NCBI GenBank assembly: GCA_044226045.1
Contig: JBGAHR010000008.1
Location: 53,868-117,867 of the forward strand
Length of the DNA: 64,000 nt
Origin: Endoryza sp044226045
Lineage (GTDB): Bacteria; Bacteroidota; Bacteroidia; Chitinophagales; Chitinophagaceae
Reading direction: 5' to 3'
Numbering within the stretch: the stretch's first letter is position 1; each line of letters opens with the position of its first letter. The position numbers and the translations under genes were made by a program. Positions 42,272-50,839 of the stretch are shown in pieces. The notes beneath the pieces are model-generated. The model searched no databases. It had not been told where the DNA came from and worked only from the letters and a program-made list of their open reading frames with translations.

Positions 42272-44500
42272 ATGAAACGTATTCAATCTATTACAAAAAC
42301 CTGTTTGCTGACAGTTGCCGCGGTGTTTACGCTGTCCGTTGCCAGTGCACAGGACTTTATTAAAGAAGACTTCCTCGACAATATCGAGAAAAATGCACGC
42401 TTTATCCTGGATGAACCCGCCCCGGCTTTCTCCAGTAATTTAACTCCCGATAAATGGAAGAAGGAATCTGCCATTGTTATCGGATACAAGCGGAGCATTC
42501 TTTTCGACAAGAAATCCAGTGGCGGATTTTTCACCGCCCGCGACCGGAGCGTTTATTTTTTTGAGAAAGTAAGGTTTAAGATCAAGCTAAACGACATCAG
42601 CGCCGTAAGCGATTTTTCAACTATATTTTTCCGTTATAACGACAAGGAGGATGGCTTTATCGCCCGCATTGTGAAGTCTGATGGCGAAACCGTTCCGGTG
42701 GATCTCAAGGATGCGGTAGGCATCGACCCGGGCTCTGATATTCCGGAATTCTTTAAAAGTTTCTTCGACCAGATCTCCGGCAGCGAAAGGCAATATTATA
42801 AGGTGGCCATACCAAACCTGGAACCCGGTGATATTCTGGAGTATGTTGCGAATACCCGAAGCAAACTCAGCGTGCTGGGTACCGGATATGTTGAATTTCC
42901 CGCTCAGTATGAATTATGCAGCAAAGGATACCCGGTTATGCACAATGAAATTGTTATTGAAACCGATGAAAAATCATTCTTCAAATCGCTTTCACTCAAT
43001 GGTGCGCCGGAATTCAGGAAAGAACCCTCTGATGACAGGGCCTTTTCCAGGTATGTATTGATCGATAAGGATCGCGGTACAGAAAAGGATGTGAATTTTG
43101 TACGCGAAATGCTGGTATACCCGCTGGTGAAGTTCCAGGTGATCTATTCCAACAACGGACAGGTAAAAGGCGCCCTCATCGGGGAAAAAGGAGAACTGAA
43201 GAAAGGGTTCAGTACAGAAGAACTGACCACCAAGGCCTGGGAAGATTATGAGAATGTGGGATCGAATATCATGCGATCCAACGGGTTGATCGTTTATACC
43301 AACCAGAACTTTGTAAATGAAGCCTGGAGCGATTTGAAGAAGCTGGGCGCAAAAGACTGGACAGAGAAAGACTATATCCGCAATTGTTATTATTATATCC
43401 GCAACAAGGTAGTATTCATGAACAACTACCTCAGCGATAAAACTTTTGCCTTTATTTTCGGATCGCTGTTGTATCAGCGCGATATTAAATCCGATATTAT
43501 CATCACTACTTCCAACCGGAGCGGGCTGTTCAAGAATGTTTTATTTGAGGAAGAGATCCGATACGTGATTCGTGTGGGCAACCAGCTTTATTTCAACTGC
43601 ACGGATCATTCCAACCCCGGCGAACTGGTGGAAACACTTCTTGGCAATCCGGCTTTTATCATCAGCAAGCCAAACAAGAAAGGGCCTGTTGAATACAAAC
43701 CTTTCACGCTTCCCGATGCCGGTGCGGAAAACAATTCGGCGAATTTTGCCATGACCGCATCCTTGTCGGCAGACATGAACAATATTGTTGTGTCCCGCGT
43801 CAATACCTTTAAAGGGATCAGCAAGAACAGGAATATCGATGTGGCCATGAAGTATACACCGTACATGTTTGATGATTACAAGCAGTATGGAGGAAATTCA
43901 CCCACTGATAATATGCGACCCAACCAGGCAGAGGAGTATGAGCGTTCTGTAAAGGCCATTAAAGATGAATTCAAGAAAGCCAAGCCCGAAATGGTGAAGG
44001 ATGGATTGGAGCGGGAATACCAGCAGAAAGTGACCTACAAGGATTTTCGAATCAACAGTGACGGCAGATCGCTGAAGAAACCGGATCTGATTTTTACCGA
44101 GGAGTTTGAGTTACCGGGTATGATTCGTAAAGCCGGCAAGAAGTACCTCGTAAACCTGTCGGGCCTTGTGGGACCCCAATTGCGGATCAAAAAAGATGAG
44201 CGCGACAGAAAATATGATATCAATGTTGGCTATGCACGCACCCTGACCTGGCAGATCAGCCTGAAGATTCCAGATGGTTACACCGTTTCCGGCATCAACG
44301 AATTAAATACCTCGGTTGATAATTCGGTGGGTAAATACAGTTGTGAGGCGAAAGAGGAAAACGGACAGGTTGTATTGACCATTACCAAGATTTACAAACA
44401 AGCCAATTTTGAAAAAAGCAAATGGCCCGAAATGCTGGCCTTTGTGGATGCTGCTTATAATAGTTCCTTTAAATACATACTTCTTAAACCCAAAAACTAA
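42272..44500 (+). CDS. Exported DUF3857-type protein, transglutaminase-like but apparently inactive
   Basis: A 742-residue secreted protein with the signal peptide MKRIQSITKTCLLTVAAVFT...SVASA. Its domain order appears to follow the preceding gene, with a central helix-rich stretch (DYIRNCYYYIRNKVVFMNNY) that aligns by eye to the transglutaminase helix (IYYWVQDNIRYIAYENG). In the equivalent positions I find no Cys (FAFIFGSLLYQRDIKSDI) and no His (EEEIRYVIRVGNQLYF), although NCTDHSNPGE keeps an Asp, so the triad looks lost. It lies 8 bp after the intact paralogue and 8 bp before a small barrel protein, so these three form one operon. A regulatory or scaffold role is inferred. Confidence 0.75.
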   Translation: MKRIQSITKTCLLTVAAVFTLSVASAQDFIKEDFLDNIEKNARFILDEPAPAFSSNLTPDKWKKESAIVIGYKRSILFDKKSSGGFFTARDRSVYFFEKVRFKIKLNDISAVSDFSTIFFRYNDKEDGFIARIVKSDGETVPVDLKDAVGIDPGSDIPEFFKSFFDQISGSERQYYKVAIPNLEPGDILEYVANTRSKLSVLGTGYVEFPAQYELCSKGYPVMHNEIVIETDEKSFFKSLSLNGAPEFRKEPSDDRAFSRYVLIDKDRGTEKDVNFVREMLVYPLVKFQVIYSNNGQVKGALIGEKGELKKGFSTEELTTKAWEDYENVGSNIMRSNGLIVYTNQNFVNEAWSDLKKLGAKDWTEKDYIRNCYYYIRNKVVFMNNYLSDKTFAFIFGSLLYQRDIKSDIIITTSNRSGLFKNVLFEEEIRYVIRVGNQLYFNCTDHSNPGELVETLLGNPAFIISKPNKKGPVEYKPFTLPDAGAENNSANFAMTASLSADMNNIVVSRVNTFKGISKNRNIDVAMKYTPYMFDDYKQYGGNSPTDNMRPNQAEEYERSVKAIKDEFKKAKPEMVKDGLEREYQQKVTYKDFRINSDGRSLKKPDLIFTEEFELPGMIRKAGKKYLVNLSGLVGPQLRIKKDERDRKYDINVGYARTLTWQISLKIPDGYTVSGINELNTSVDNSVGKYSCEAKEENGQVVLTITKIYKQANFEKSKWPEMLAFVDAAYNSSFKYILLKPKN

Positions 44501-44508
44501 TTTCAATA

Positions 44509-45183
44509 GTGAAGAAGCTTTTATTATCAGGTTTTCTCCTGGTCAGTGTTCTTGTTGCTGCTGCTCAATATAAAAAGGCCAATTTCTTTTCACGATCAGG
44601 TCGCACTTATAGTCTGGGCACCAATGTGCACGCACTGGGAGGCGGACGAGGCACGCCGCTTGGATATTTTTTCGCACAGGGAGTAGACTACAGTGATAAG
44701 CGACTTTTTTCATGGACGGAATTAGAGTTTATTCCTTCTTACCGTTATTCATATAACACTACTTATTTCGATGGTTCTACGAGCAATGAAACGCCAGTCA
44801 CCGTAACCGGTAAAACACGGGCTCACCTGATTTATAATTATCAGTTGGGATATCATTTATTGAACCGGTCTGAGTCGAACCCGTTGTTGCAGCCATATCT
44901 GTTTGCGGGTCTGAATATCGTGGTGCTGGGCAAATCAAAAGAGAGCGATCAGGTTGCCTTTTATGATGTCAATCGAATTCCTGTGGAGAGTGGGTTCACT
45001 TTTGGTCTCAAGGGAGGGGCCGGTGTGCTGTTGTCGCTATCAGAAAAATGGGGAGTAAATATTACCGGCGGGTACAACCATATTTTTAACTGGTCTGGCG
45101 ATGACGATTACGAACATTTTGATGTGTATGTGAGCCATCTTTCGGTTACCGCCGGAATCCGTTTCACGCTGACAGAGGATTAA
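44509..45183 (+). CDS. Small outer-membrane beta-barrel protein
   Basis: A 224-residue protein that begins with GTG (44509) and a signal peptide (KKLLLSGFLLVSVLVAAAQY). The body alternates amphipathic strands (AHLIYNYQLGYHLLN, WGVNITGGYNHIFNW) and ends with FDVYVSHLSVTAGIRFTL, a C-terminal aromatic/Leu strand as in outer-membrane porin-like barrels. It follows the two transglutaminase-type genes by 8 bp and probably belongs to their operon. Convergent with the HAD gene, 4 bp apart. Confidence 0.75.
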   Translation: MKKLLLSGFLLVSVLVAAAQYKKANFFSRSGRTYSLGTNVHALGGGRGTPLGYFFAQGVDYSDKRLFSWTELEFIPSYRYSYNTTYFDGSTSNETPVTVTGKTRAHLIYNYQLGYHLLNRSESNPLLQPYLFAGLNIVVLGKSKESDQVAFYDVNRIPVESGFTFGLKGGAGVLLSLSEKWGVNITGGYNHIFNWSGDDDYEHFDVYVSHLSVTAGIRFTLTED

Positions 45184-45187
45184 TTTC

Positions 45188-45850
45188 TCAGGATTTCAGC
45201 TGTTGAAGCGAGGCTTCATTGAAATCTTTTAATGAGCCGATGACCATATCTGCGGCGCCCCATTGTTTTCCCTGAATCACACCCGGGTGTGGTACTACCA
45301 CGCATTTCATTTTGGCTGCCTTGGCGGCGATCATGCCATTGAAGGAGTCTTCAAAAACCACACAGGCGGATGGATTTGCTTTCAGCGTTTGCGCACATTC
45401 GATAAATACCTGCGGATGCGGCTTTCCATAGGGGAGATTTTCCGCGGACGTAACAGCATGCAGGAAATCGCCGATCTGTAGTTTTTCTACGACAGCTTCT
45501 ATAAATCGCATGGGAGAGGAGGAAGCCAGGCCGATCCTGAAATGATTCGATGCAAAGAATTGCAGGATGTCCTCAACACCCTTCATCCCAACCGCCCTTG
45601 CCTTTATTTTTTCGAGTGCAGCTGTTTCAATCGCCTCGATGGATGAAGCGGCATGTTTCTTATCTATCTTGAAATGTCTGAACCAATGATCAATCCATTC
45701 GGGCGTACGAAGGCCGGTACTGGAATGATATTGTTCATCACTTAATAAAATATCGAAGGTGCTCAGCGTCTCCCTGCCTGCTTCCTGCCACAATGGCTCC
45801 GAATCAATCAACAGTCCATCCATGTCGAAAATAACCGTATTCAAGCTCAT
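45188..45850 (-). CDS. HAD-family sugar-phosphate phosphatase or phosphomutase (HxpB-like)
   Basis: A 220-residue subfamily IA HAD hydrolase. Motif I is DMDGLLIDSEPLW (nucleophile and acid Asp), motif II is LASSSP, motif III contains Lys in YGKPHPQVF, and motif IV is EDSFNGMIAAKAAK. The helical cap between motif I and II is of the beta-phosphoglucomutase/2-deoxyglucose-6-phosphatase type. It likely acts on hexose or hexitol phosphates. It shares a short convergent gap with the barrel gene. The ATG lies 18 bp before a large purine-repeat tract. Confidence 0.85.
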   Translation of the reverse strand: MSLNTVIFDMDGLLIDSEPLWQEAGRETLSTFDILLSDEQYHSSTGLRTPEWIDHWFRHFKIDKKHAASSIEAIETAALEKIKARAVGMKGVEDILQFFASNHFRIGLASSSPMRFIEAVVEKLQIGDFLHAVTSAENLPYGKPHPQVFIECAQTLKANPSACVVFEDSFNGMIAAKAAKMKCVVVPHPGVIQGKQWGAADMVIGSLKDFNEASLQQLKS

Positions 45851-45868
45851 GATGCAAAGATAGCAATT

Positions 45869-46240
45869 GGGAGCGGGAGAGAGATAAATACGGGAGCGGG
45901 AGTGGGAGCGAGAGCGGAAAGGGAAAGAGAAAGAGAAAGGGAAATAGAAAGGGAAACGGAAACGGAAAGGGAAAGGGAAAGAGAAAGGGAAAGGAAAAGA
46001 GAAACGGAAAGAGAAACGGAAAGGGAAAGGGAAAGAGAAACGGAAACAGAAACGGAAACAGAAACGGAAAGAGAAAGGGAAAGGGAAAGAGAAAGGGAAA
46101 CGGAAAGGGAAAGGGAAAGAGAAACTGGAAGAGAAACAGAAAGGGAAACGGAAAGAGAAACAGAACGAAGGTGAGCAAGCGATGGCGTGAGTGAGAGCCG
46201 AAGCGAGAGTGAGCGCGAGCGGGAAGAAGCCGAATAACGA
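45869..46240 (+). repeat. Long purine-rich low-complexity tract (GGAAAC/GGAAAG/GAGCGG words)
   Basis: The plus strand is almost entirely purine: GAGCGGGAGAG-type words (45869-45915) open the tract, then about 250 bp of degenerate GAAACGGAAAGGGAAA hexamers follow, and the tract closes with GAGCGAGAGTGAGCGCGAGC-type words near 46200-46235. Open reading frames through it encode only Glu/Arg/Thr strings or, on the other strand, Pro/Phe/Leu strings, and I treat them as by-products. Confidence 0.9.
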
Positions 46241-46279
46241 GTTGCAGTTGATGTAAAAATAAATGTTAGTGTATTTCCC

Positions 46280-46313
46280 CCCTCACCCTTGGGAGAGGGG
46301 CCGGGGGTGAGGG
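46280..46313. repeat. GC-rich inverted repeat CCCTCACCC/GGGTGAGGG
   Basis: CCCTCACCC (46280-46288) and GGGTGAGGG (46305-46313) flank a GGGAGAGGGGCC core, all between two purine tracts. The word resembles a widely dispersed GC-rich intergenic palindrome of environmental bacteria. Confidence 0.7.
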
Positions 46314-46317
46314 TTTA

Positions 46318-46600
46318 GGGAGCGGGAGAGAGAGCGAGAGCGGAAAGAGAAACGGAAACGGAAAGGGAAAGGGAAAGAGAAAGAGAAAGAGAAAGGGAAA
46401 GGGAAAGAGAAACGGGAAGAGAAACAGAAAGGGAAACGGAAAGAGAAAGAGAAACGGGAAGAGAAAGAGAAAGGGAAAGGGAAAGAGAAACGGGAAGAGA
46501 AACAGAAAGGGAAAGGGAAAGAGAAAGGGAAACGGAAACGGAAAGGGAAAGGGAGCGAGAGCGTAAGCGTGAGCGTAGCGAGAGAGAGTGGAAAAGGTTA
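46318..46600 (+). repeat. Second purine-rich tract of the same family
   Basis: It opens with GGGAGCGGGAGAGAGAGCGA, continues as GAAACGGAAAGGGAAAGAGA-type hexamers and closes with GAGCGAGAGCGTAAGCGTGA. Same design and strand as the tract at 45869; the two are separated by ~80 bp. Confidence 0.9.
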
Positions 46601-46618
46601 CCGCAAATCTTGAACCTT

Positions 46619-46700
46619 TACTAATTCGCATAATTCGTATAATTCGTATAATTCGTGTAATTCGCATAATTCGTGTAATTCGCATAATTCGCGTAATTTT
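46619..46700 (+). repeat. TAATTCG nonamer array
   Basis: About eight near-copies of TTCGCATAA / TTCGTATAA / TTCGTGTAA, each 9-10 nt, run up to 24 bp before the acyltransferase ATG. The same word occurs at 49023-49082 next to the thioesterase gene. With the three elements above, it fills the 873-bp gap 45851-46723. I see no gene in that gap. Confidence 0.85.
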
Positions 46701-46723
46701 CAGCGTTGATTAATAGCAGAGAC

Positions 46724-47491
46724 ATGGCTTCTATCGGTGAACGATTGCGAAATTCTAACCTGGTACGAAAACTGGTCTATTTTGTGGTGGGCTTGTTTTC
46801 TTATCCGGGACTCAATGTTTTCAATAAGCTGAAGATTTCCGGTGCAGAACATTTGCGTGATCTGCCCCGGAATAATGTACTGTTCGTCAGCAATCACCAG
46901 ACGTATTTTGCAGACGTCATCACTTTCCTGCATATTTTCTGTGCCGCCAAATGGGGAAAGTACAATCAACTGGGCATTCCTTATTATCTGCTGAACCCTT
47001 TTACCCGCGTGAACTATGTGGCTGCGGAAGAAACTATGAAGGGGAGCTGGATCAGCCGGTTGTTTACCATGGCTGGCGCGCTCACTGTAAAGCGAACCTG
47101 GCGGGCGGAGGGGCAGGAAGTACGAAGAAATCTCGACCCTTCCGATACGCGCAAAATTCAGAGAGCCCTCGATCATAACTGGGTCATTACATTTCCGCAG
47201 GGTACCACCAAACCTTTCGCTCCTGGAAGAAAAGGAACTGCGTACATCATTAAACAGAACAAACCGGTGGTGGTTCCTGTGGTTATTTCCGGATTCTGGC
47301 GCGCCTTTAATAAGAAGGGACTGAAGTTTAAGAAGAAAGGGTCGCTGTTAAGTGTTACCTTCAAGGAACCCATGAAAATCGACTACAATGCATCCGCCGA
47401 TGAGATCCTGGATCAAGTGATGGATGCCATTGAGCAAAGCAAAAAATACATGCTGAAGGGGCCACATCACTGGCTTAAGGCAGACAAATAA
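46724..47491 (+). CDS. PlsC-family 1-acyl-sn-glycerol-3-phosphate acyltransferase
   Basis: A 255-residue acyltransferase of phospholipid synthesis. FVSNHQTYFADVITF carries the catalytic His-Asp motif (HX5D form); WVITFPQGTTKPFAPGRKGT corresponds to the glycerol-phosphate-binding block (usual EGTR variant), and VVVPVVISGFW follows. I choose the ATG at 46724 (MASIGERLRNSN); an in-frame TTG 18 bp upstream lies in repeat DNA. The repeat array directly upstream might hold its promoter. It is followed 8 bp later by a surface protein gene. Confidence 0.85.
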   Translation: MASIGERLRNSNLVRKLVYFVVGLFSYPGLNVFNKLKISGAEHLRDLPRNNVLFVSNHQTYFADVITFLHIFCAAKWGKYNQLGIPYYLLNPFTRVNYVAAEETMKGSWISRLFTMAGALTVKRTWRAEGQEVRRNLDPSDTRKIQRALDHNWVITFPQGTTKPFAPGRKGTAYIIKQNKPVVVPVVISGFWRAFNKKGLKFKKKGSLLSVTFKEPMKIDYNASADEILDQVMDAIEQSKKYMLKGPHHWLKADK

Positions 47492-47499
47492 AATCGCCA

Positions 47500-48660
47500 T
47501 TGAAATACAAAAACTGCAAATATTTTATTTGTGGGCTCTTGCTGTTCTGTTTTTACCACACATTGCAGGCGCAAGGCTCCATTTCAGGAATTGTTACCAG
47601 TGAATCCAACGGTCAGCCACTCAGCGGAGCCAGCGTATATATTAACGGATCTACTGTTGGAACCGTGTCCGGCGAAGACGGACGTTTCCATCTATCCACA
47701 CTCCCCAACGGATTTTATGATGTGGTGGTTTCCTTTGTTGGGTATGAAGTCATCGTTTATCGGGCAATCATTCAATCAAAAGATCTTTCCATCACTTTCA
47801 AGATGACGCGTAAGGAGACGGAATTGAGAAAAGTAGTGGTCATGAGTAAAGATGCGCGGGAACGCTGGTTGAAAGTGTTACGCGAAAATTTCCTCGGCGT
47901 CACCTATCCGGCTTCCCGGTGTTCCATCAAGAATGAGGATGAGATTCTCTTCGATATGGCCAATAAGGATTCGATGCGCGCTTACAGCCTCGTGCCCTTG
48001 ATAATCGAAAATAAAGAATTGGGTTACCGGGTCTATTTTGAACTGAATGAACTTTATTACAGCAACGCCAATCACCAAACTTACTTTTACGGACTTTCCA
48101 GGTATGAGGAATTAAGCAATCGGGAGAAAGTGCCAGCAAAGTACCGGAACGCCCGTGAAAGAAATTACCGGGGCAGTTCATTGCATTTTTATCATTCACT
48201 GATCGATAGCACCACACAACAGGAAGGATTCAATCTCCTTAATATCCGGTACCTGGAAATGAATGACAGTTCGGTGAAGACCAACCAGCCTGTTATTATA
48301 TCTGGCGGTTCAGGCGTGCAACCGGCAAGGGGAAAGATGGCGGCAGGCTACCCGGTTTTAAGAAATGATGTGGTGATGAAAGATTCCATAGATGGTAAAA
48401 TCGTATACAAACTGATCTGGAAAGACAAGCTGAGGGTCATCTACACAAAAGACCCGTCAGGAAAGGCCTATCTGCTAAAGAAGGTCATCATGACGGGTAA
48501 CCTGCCTAAAGGAGTTTATTCGGAACTTGAAATCATTTCAGAACCAGCTATCCTCGATAAAAACGGATCTCTCTATAATCCGCTCGCCGTTCAATTCAGT
48601 GGTTACTGGGCATACCATAAAATGGCAGATATGCTGCCGATAGACTATAGACCGAAATAG
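47500..48660 (+). CDS. Exported protein with N-terminal carboxypeptidase-regulatory-like domain
   Basis: A 386-residue protein that begins with TTG (47500), the only start that keeps the signal peptide KYKNCKYFICGLLLFCFYH...LQAQ. Residues ~25-105 (GSISGIVTSESNGQPLSGAS, GTVSGEDGRFHL, YDVVVSFVGYEV) form a CarboxypepD_reg/CNA-B-like beta-sandwich, the module that TonB-dependent receptors carry at their N-terminus. The C-terminal ~280 residues have no plug or barrel and match nothing I recognise. It may share a transcript with the preceding acyltransferase, 8 bp upstream. Confidence 0.75.
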   Translation: MKYKNCKYFICGLLLFCFYHTLQAQGSISGIVTSESNGQPLSGASVYINGSTVGTVSGEDGRFHLSTLPNGFYDVVVSFVGYEVIVYRAIIQSKDLSITFKMTRKETELRKVVVMSKDARERWLKVLRENFLGVTYPASRCSIKNEDEILFDMANKDSMRAYSLVPLIIENKELGYRVYFELNELYYSNANHQTYFYGLSRYEELSNREKVPAKYRNARERNYRGSSLHFYHSLIDSTTQQEGFNLLNIRYLEMNDSSVKTNQPVIISGGSGVQPARGKMAAGYPVLRNDVVMKDSIDGKIVYKLIWKDKLRVIYTKDPSGKAYLLKKVIMTGNLPKGVYSELEIISEPAILDKNGSLYNPLAVQFSGYWAYHKMADMLPIDYRPK

Positions 48661-49082
48661 CAATTGGTCAATTGGTCAATTAGTCAATGAGTCAATGGGA
48701 TGACGGATGGAAAAACAATTTGTCAATTGGTCAATTAGTCAATGAGCCAATAGGATGACGAATGGCGGATGACAGATGGGAATGCAATTTGCCAATGAAA
48801 TACCCAAGGAAACCGCAAACTGCAAACCGCAAACTGCCAACCGCAAACCGCAAACCATCGTGAAACAAGAAACGTTAAACGCAAAACGTTTCAATAGCAA
48901 ACTTCCCCACAGAAAGACGGGAGCGGGAGCGGAAGTGAGAGCGGGAGCGATAGCAAGAATGAGAGCGGCAGAAAATTCAGCGTCCTCTGCGCCCTCAGCG
49001 TCCTCAGCGTCTTCAGCGTTTCATCAATTCGCATAATTCGCGTAATTCGCATAATTCGCATAATTCGCGCAATTCGCGTTTC
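48661..49082. repeat. Mosaic of short-word arrays between the surface protein and the thioesterase
   Basis: The 422-bp gap holds no gene that I trust. In order it holds CAATTGGTCAATTAGTCAAT words (48661-48750), GGATGACGAATGGCGGATGA words (48751-48780), CTGCAAACCGCAAACTGCCA words (48818-48858, complement of the 31.2-kb word), a purine GGGAGCGGGAGCGGAAG piece (48918-48970), CAGCGTCCTCAGCGTC words (48979-49022), and TAATTCGCATAATTCGCG words (49023-49082). Confidence 0.85.
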
Positions 49083-49604
49083 TTAGTTTTGCTTAAACAG
49101 CGCTTTCAGTTCAGACGCATCATCGGGTTTCATTTTGCCACCCAGGATGAGCCGGAGTTGTCTTCTTCTAAGCGCCCCTTCAAACAGTTTCTTTTCTTCT
49201 TCAGTTTCCGGAACCAGTTGCGGAACGGGGCGGGATTTACCATTGGGATCGAGTGCCACGAAAGTGTAGTAGGCTTCGTTGCTTTTGTAGCGGTATTGTT
49301 GAATAGCATCTTCTCCCCATACACTCATGTGGACTTCCATGGATGAGTTGAAGGCTCTTGATACTTTGGCTTCTATATGCACCACATTGCCCAGTTTGAT
49401 CGGGCTTTCGAAGGAGATATTATCTACAGAGGCGGTTACGACGGGAGCTCCGCAATGTTTCATTGCTGCCAGCGCGGCTGCGATGTCCATCCAGTACATG
49501 AGTCGTCCTCCCATCAGGTTTCCGAAAGTGTTGGTGTCGTTGGGGAGCACCAGTTCGGTCATGATCACACTTGATTCTTTCGCTGTTTTCGATGTATGCT
49601 GCAT
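49083..49604 (-). CDS. YciA-like acyl-CoA thioesterase
   Basis: A 173-residue hotdog-fold acyl-CoA hydrolase. PNDTNTFGNLMGGRLMYWMD is the family active-site segment with the catalytic Asp/Asn around a helix, and VTASVDNISFESPIKLGNVV follows. C-terminal ~30 residues are charged. Such enzymes trim CoA pools; the preferred chain length is unknown. Its stop is next to a TAATTCG array. Confidence 0.9.
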   Translation of the reverse strand: MQHTSKTAKESSVIMTELVLPNDTNTFGNLMGGRLMYWMDIAAALAAMKHCGAPVVTASVDNISFESPIKLGNVVHIEAKVSRAFNSSMEVHMSVWGEDAIQQYRYKSNEAYYTFVALDPNGKSRPVPQLVPETEEEKKLFEGALRRRQLRLILGGKMKPDDASELKALFKQN

Positions 49605-49649
49605 GGAAAAAATTTCCGCAAAGATAGGGTCTGGCAGTTTAGTGCTTTG

Positions 49650-50747
49650 TTAAACCACCAGGGTTTCCATGCCGGCCAGGAAAGAGGGGTCAATATCGGC
49701 GTCGATACCCGGTCCTTCCGGCAGTTCCAGGAAATAATTGACATAGCGGGCGCCACCGGTGACAGGGTCCAGCTTATGCCCCAACAGGCAGGTATCCAGG
49801 TCGTAGAAGATGATATTGTCGTGGCTCAGGGCCAGGTGTACTTTCGCTGTCAGCGCCAGGCGGCTTTCGACCATGCCTCCGAGCATACAGGGGATATTTC
49901 TTTTGCCGGCCTCATTGGCGATTTTGATCGCTTCCAGGATGCCTCCCGATTTGGCCAGTTTGATATTTATATAATCGCAGGCATCGGCCTCTATCAGCCT
50001 GATGGCGTCATAATGATCGAATACGCTTTCGTCGGCCATTATCTTGATGGGCGAACGTTTGCGCAACTGCGGAAGCAGGTCATCATTCCAGTGACGCATG
50101 GGTTGTTCACAAAACTGCACATGAAAAGGGCCAATGTGTTCCAGGGCATACAGCGCTTCGTCGTAAGTCCAGCCCTGGTTCGCATCGATTCTCAGGGCAA
50201 TATCGGGGCCAACGGCCTGGCGGATCAACCGGACTCTTTCCACATCTTCGCGATAATTTTTTCCCAGTTTGATTTTAATCGTTTTTACGCCGTTGCCGAT
50301 AAATTCTACCGCTGTTTCTGCCATGGCAGCCGGTTTACCGATTCCAATGGTGAGATCGGTCTGGATCGGTTTGATGCGTCCACCAAGGAAGGCATAAAGG
50401 GGTTGGTTATGCGCTTTTGCGCAAAGATCATGGAAGGCGATATCAAATGCGCTTTTAATGGTTGAGTTGAACGCAATGTAATCATGCAGATCATTCATCC
50501 TTGCTTCAATATCGAGGGGATCTTTTCCTTTAATAATACGGGCGAAGTCTTTCGCGATTTCAAAACAGGTGTTTTGTGTTTCGCCCACCAGCATCGGAAA
50601 AGCCGAGCATTCGCCCATCCCGATTAGTCCTTCATCTGTATGGATGCGAATAAAAACGTTCTGTGTATAATAGGAAGTTTCGGTTGCGATAACGAAAGGT
50701 TCCATGGGTATGGTCAGCTTGAAGATCTCGGTCTGGGTAACTCTCAT
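49650..50747 (-). CDS. Enolase-superfamily dipeptide epimerase (L-Ala-D/L-Glu epimerase-like)
   Basis: A 365-residue mandelate-racemase/muconate-lactonizing-type enzyme. TIKIKLGKNY carries the KxK general base, RIDANQGW, FCEQPM and MADESV hold the Asp/Glu/Asp magnesium ligands, and NIKLAKSGGI has the second catalytic lysine. In this subgroup the enzyme epimerises L-Ala-D/L-Glu and similar dipeptides from peptidoglycan recycling. The substrate is inferred from the family only. ATG at 50747 (MRVTQTEIFKL) is used; the longer frame overlaps the divergent gene. Divergent from a secreted protein, 92 bp away. Confidence 0.88.
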   Translation of the reverse strand: MRVTQTEIFKLTIPMEPFVIATETSYYTQNVFIRIHTDEGLIGMGECSAFPMLVGETQNTCFEIAKDFARIIKGKDPLDIEARMNDLHDYIAFNSTIKSAFDIAFHDLCAKAHNQPLYAFLGGRIKPIQTDLTIGIGKPAAMAETAVEFIGNGVKTIKIKLGKNYREDVERVRLIRQAVGPDIALRIDANQGWTYDEALYALEHIGPFHVQFCEQPMRHWNDDLLPQLRKRSPIKIMADESVFDHYDAIRLIEADACDYINIKLAKSGGILEAIKIANEAGKRNIPCMLGGMVESRLALTAKVHLALSHDNIIFYDLDTCLLGHKLDPVTGGARYVNYFLELPEGPGIDADIDPSFLAGMETLVV

Positions 50748-50839
50748 GTCATTGGGTTGGGGCGGAAAGTTAAAGATTTTTACTTTTCTTTTGCAGCGTA
50801 GGGCGTAACTTACCTGTAACAATTTAAACAGCTGTCGCC

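Noticed and set aside
45902..46178. Open frames through the purine tract (Glu/Arg/Thr-rich on plus, Pro/Phe/Leu-rich on minus)
   Set aside because: They follow from the absence of stop codons in a purine-only repeat; there is no start context, no conserved domain, and the composition is that of the repeat.
46266..46685. Minus-strand 139-residue frame through the second purine tract
   Set aside because: Same reason: low-complexity FPFPFLF translation of GAAAGG words, ending in the TAATTCG array.
48776..49036. An 86-residue plus-strand frame in the 48.7-49.0 kb gap
   Set aside because: It runs only through short-word repeats (CAAACCGCAAACTG, GGGAGCGG, CAGCGTCCTC) and has no domain.
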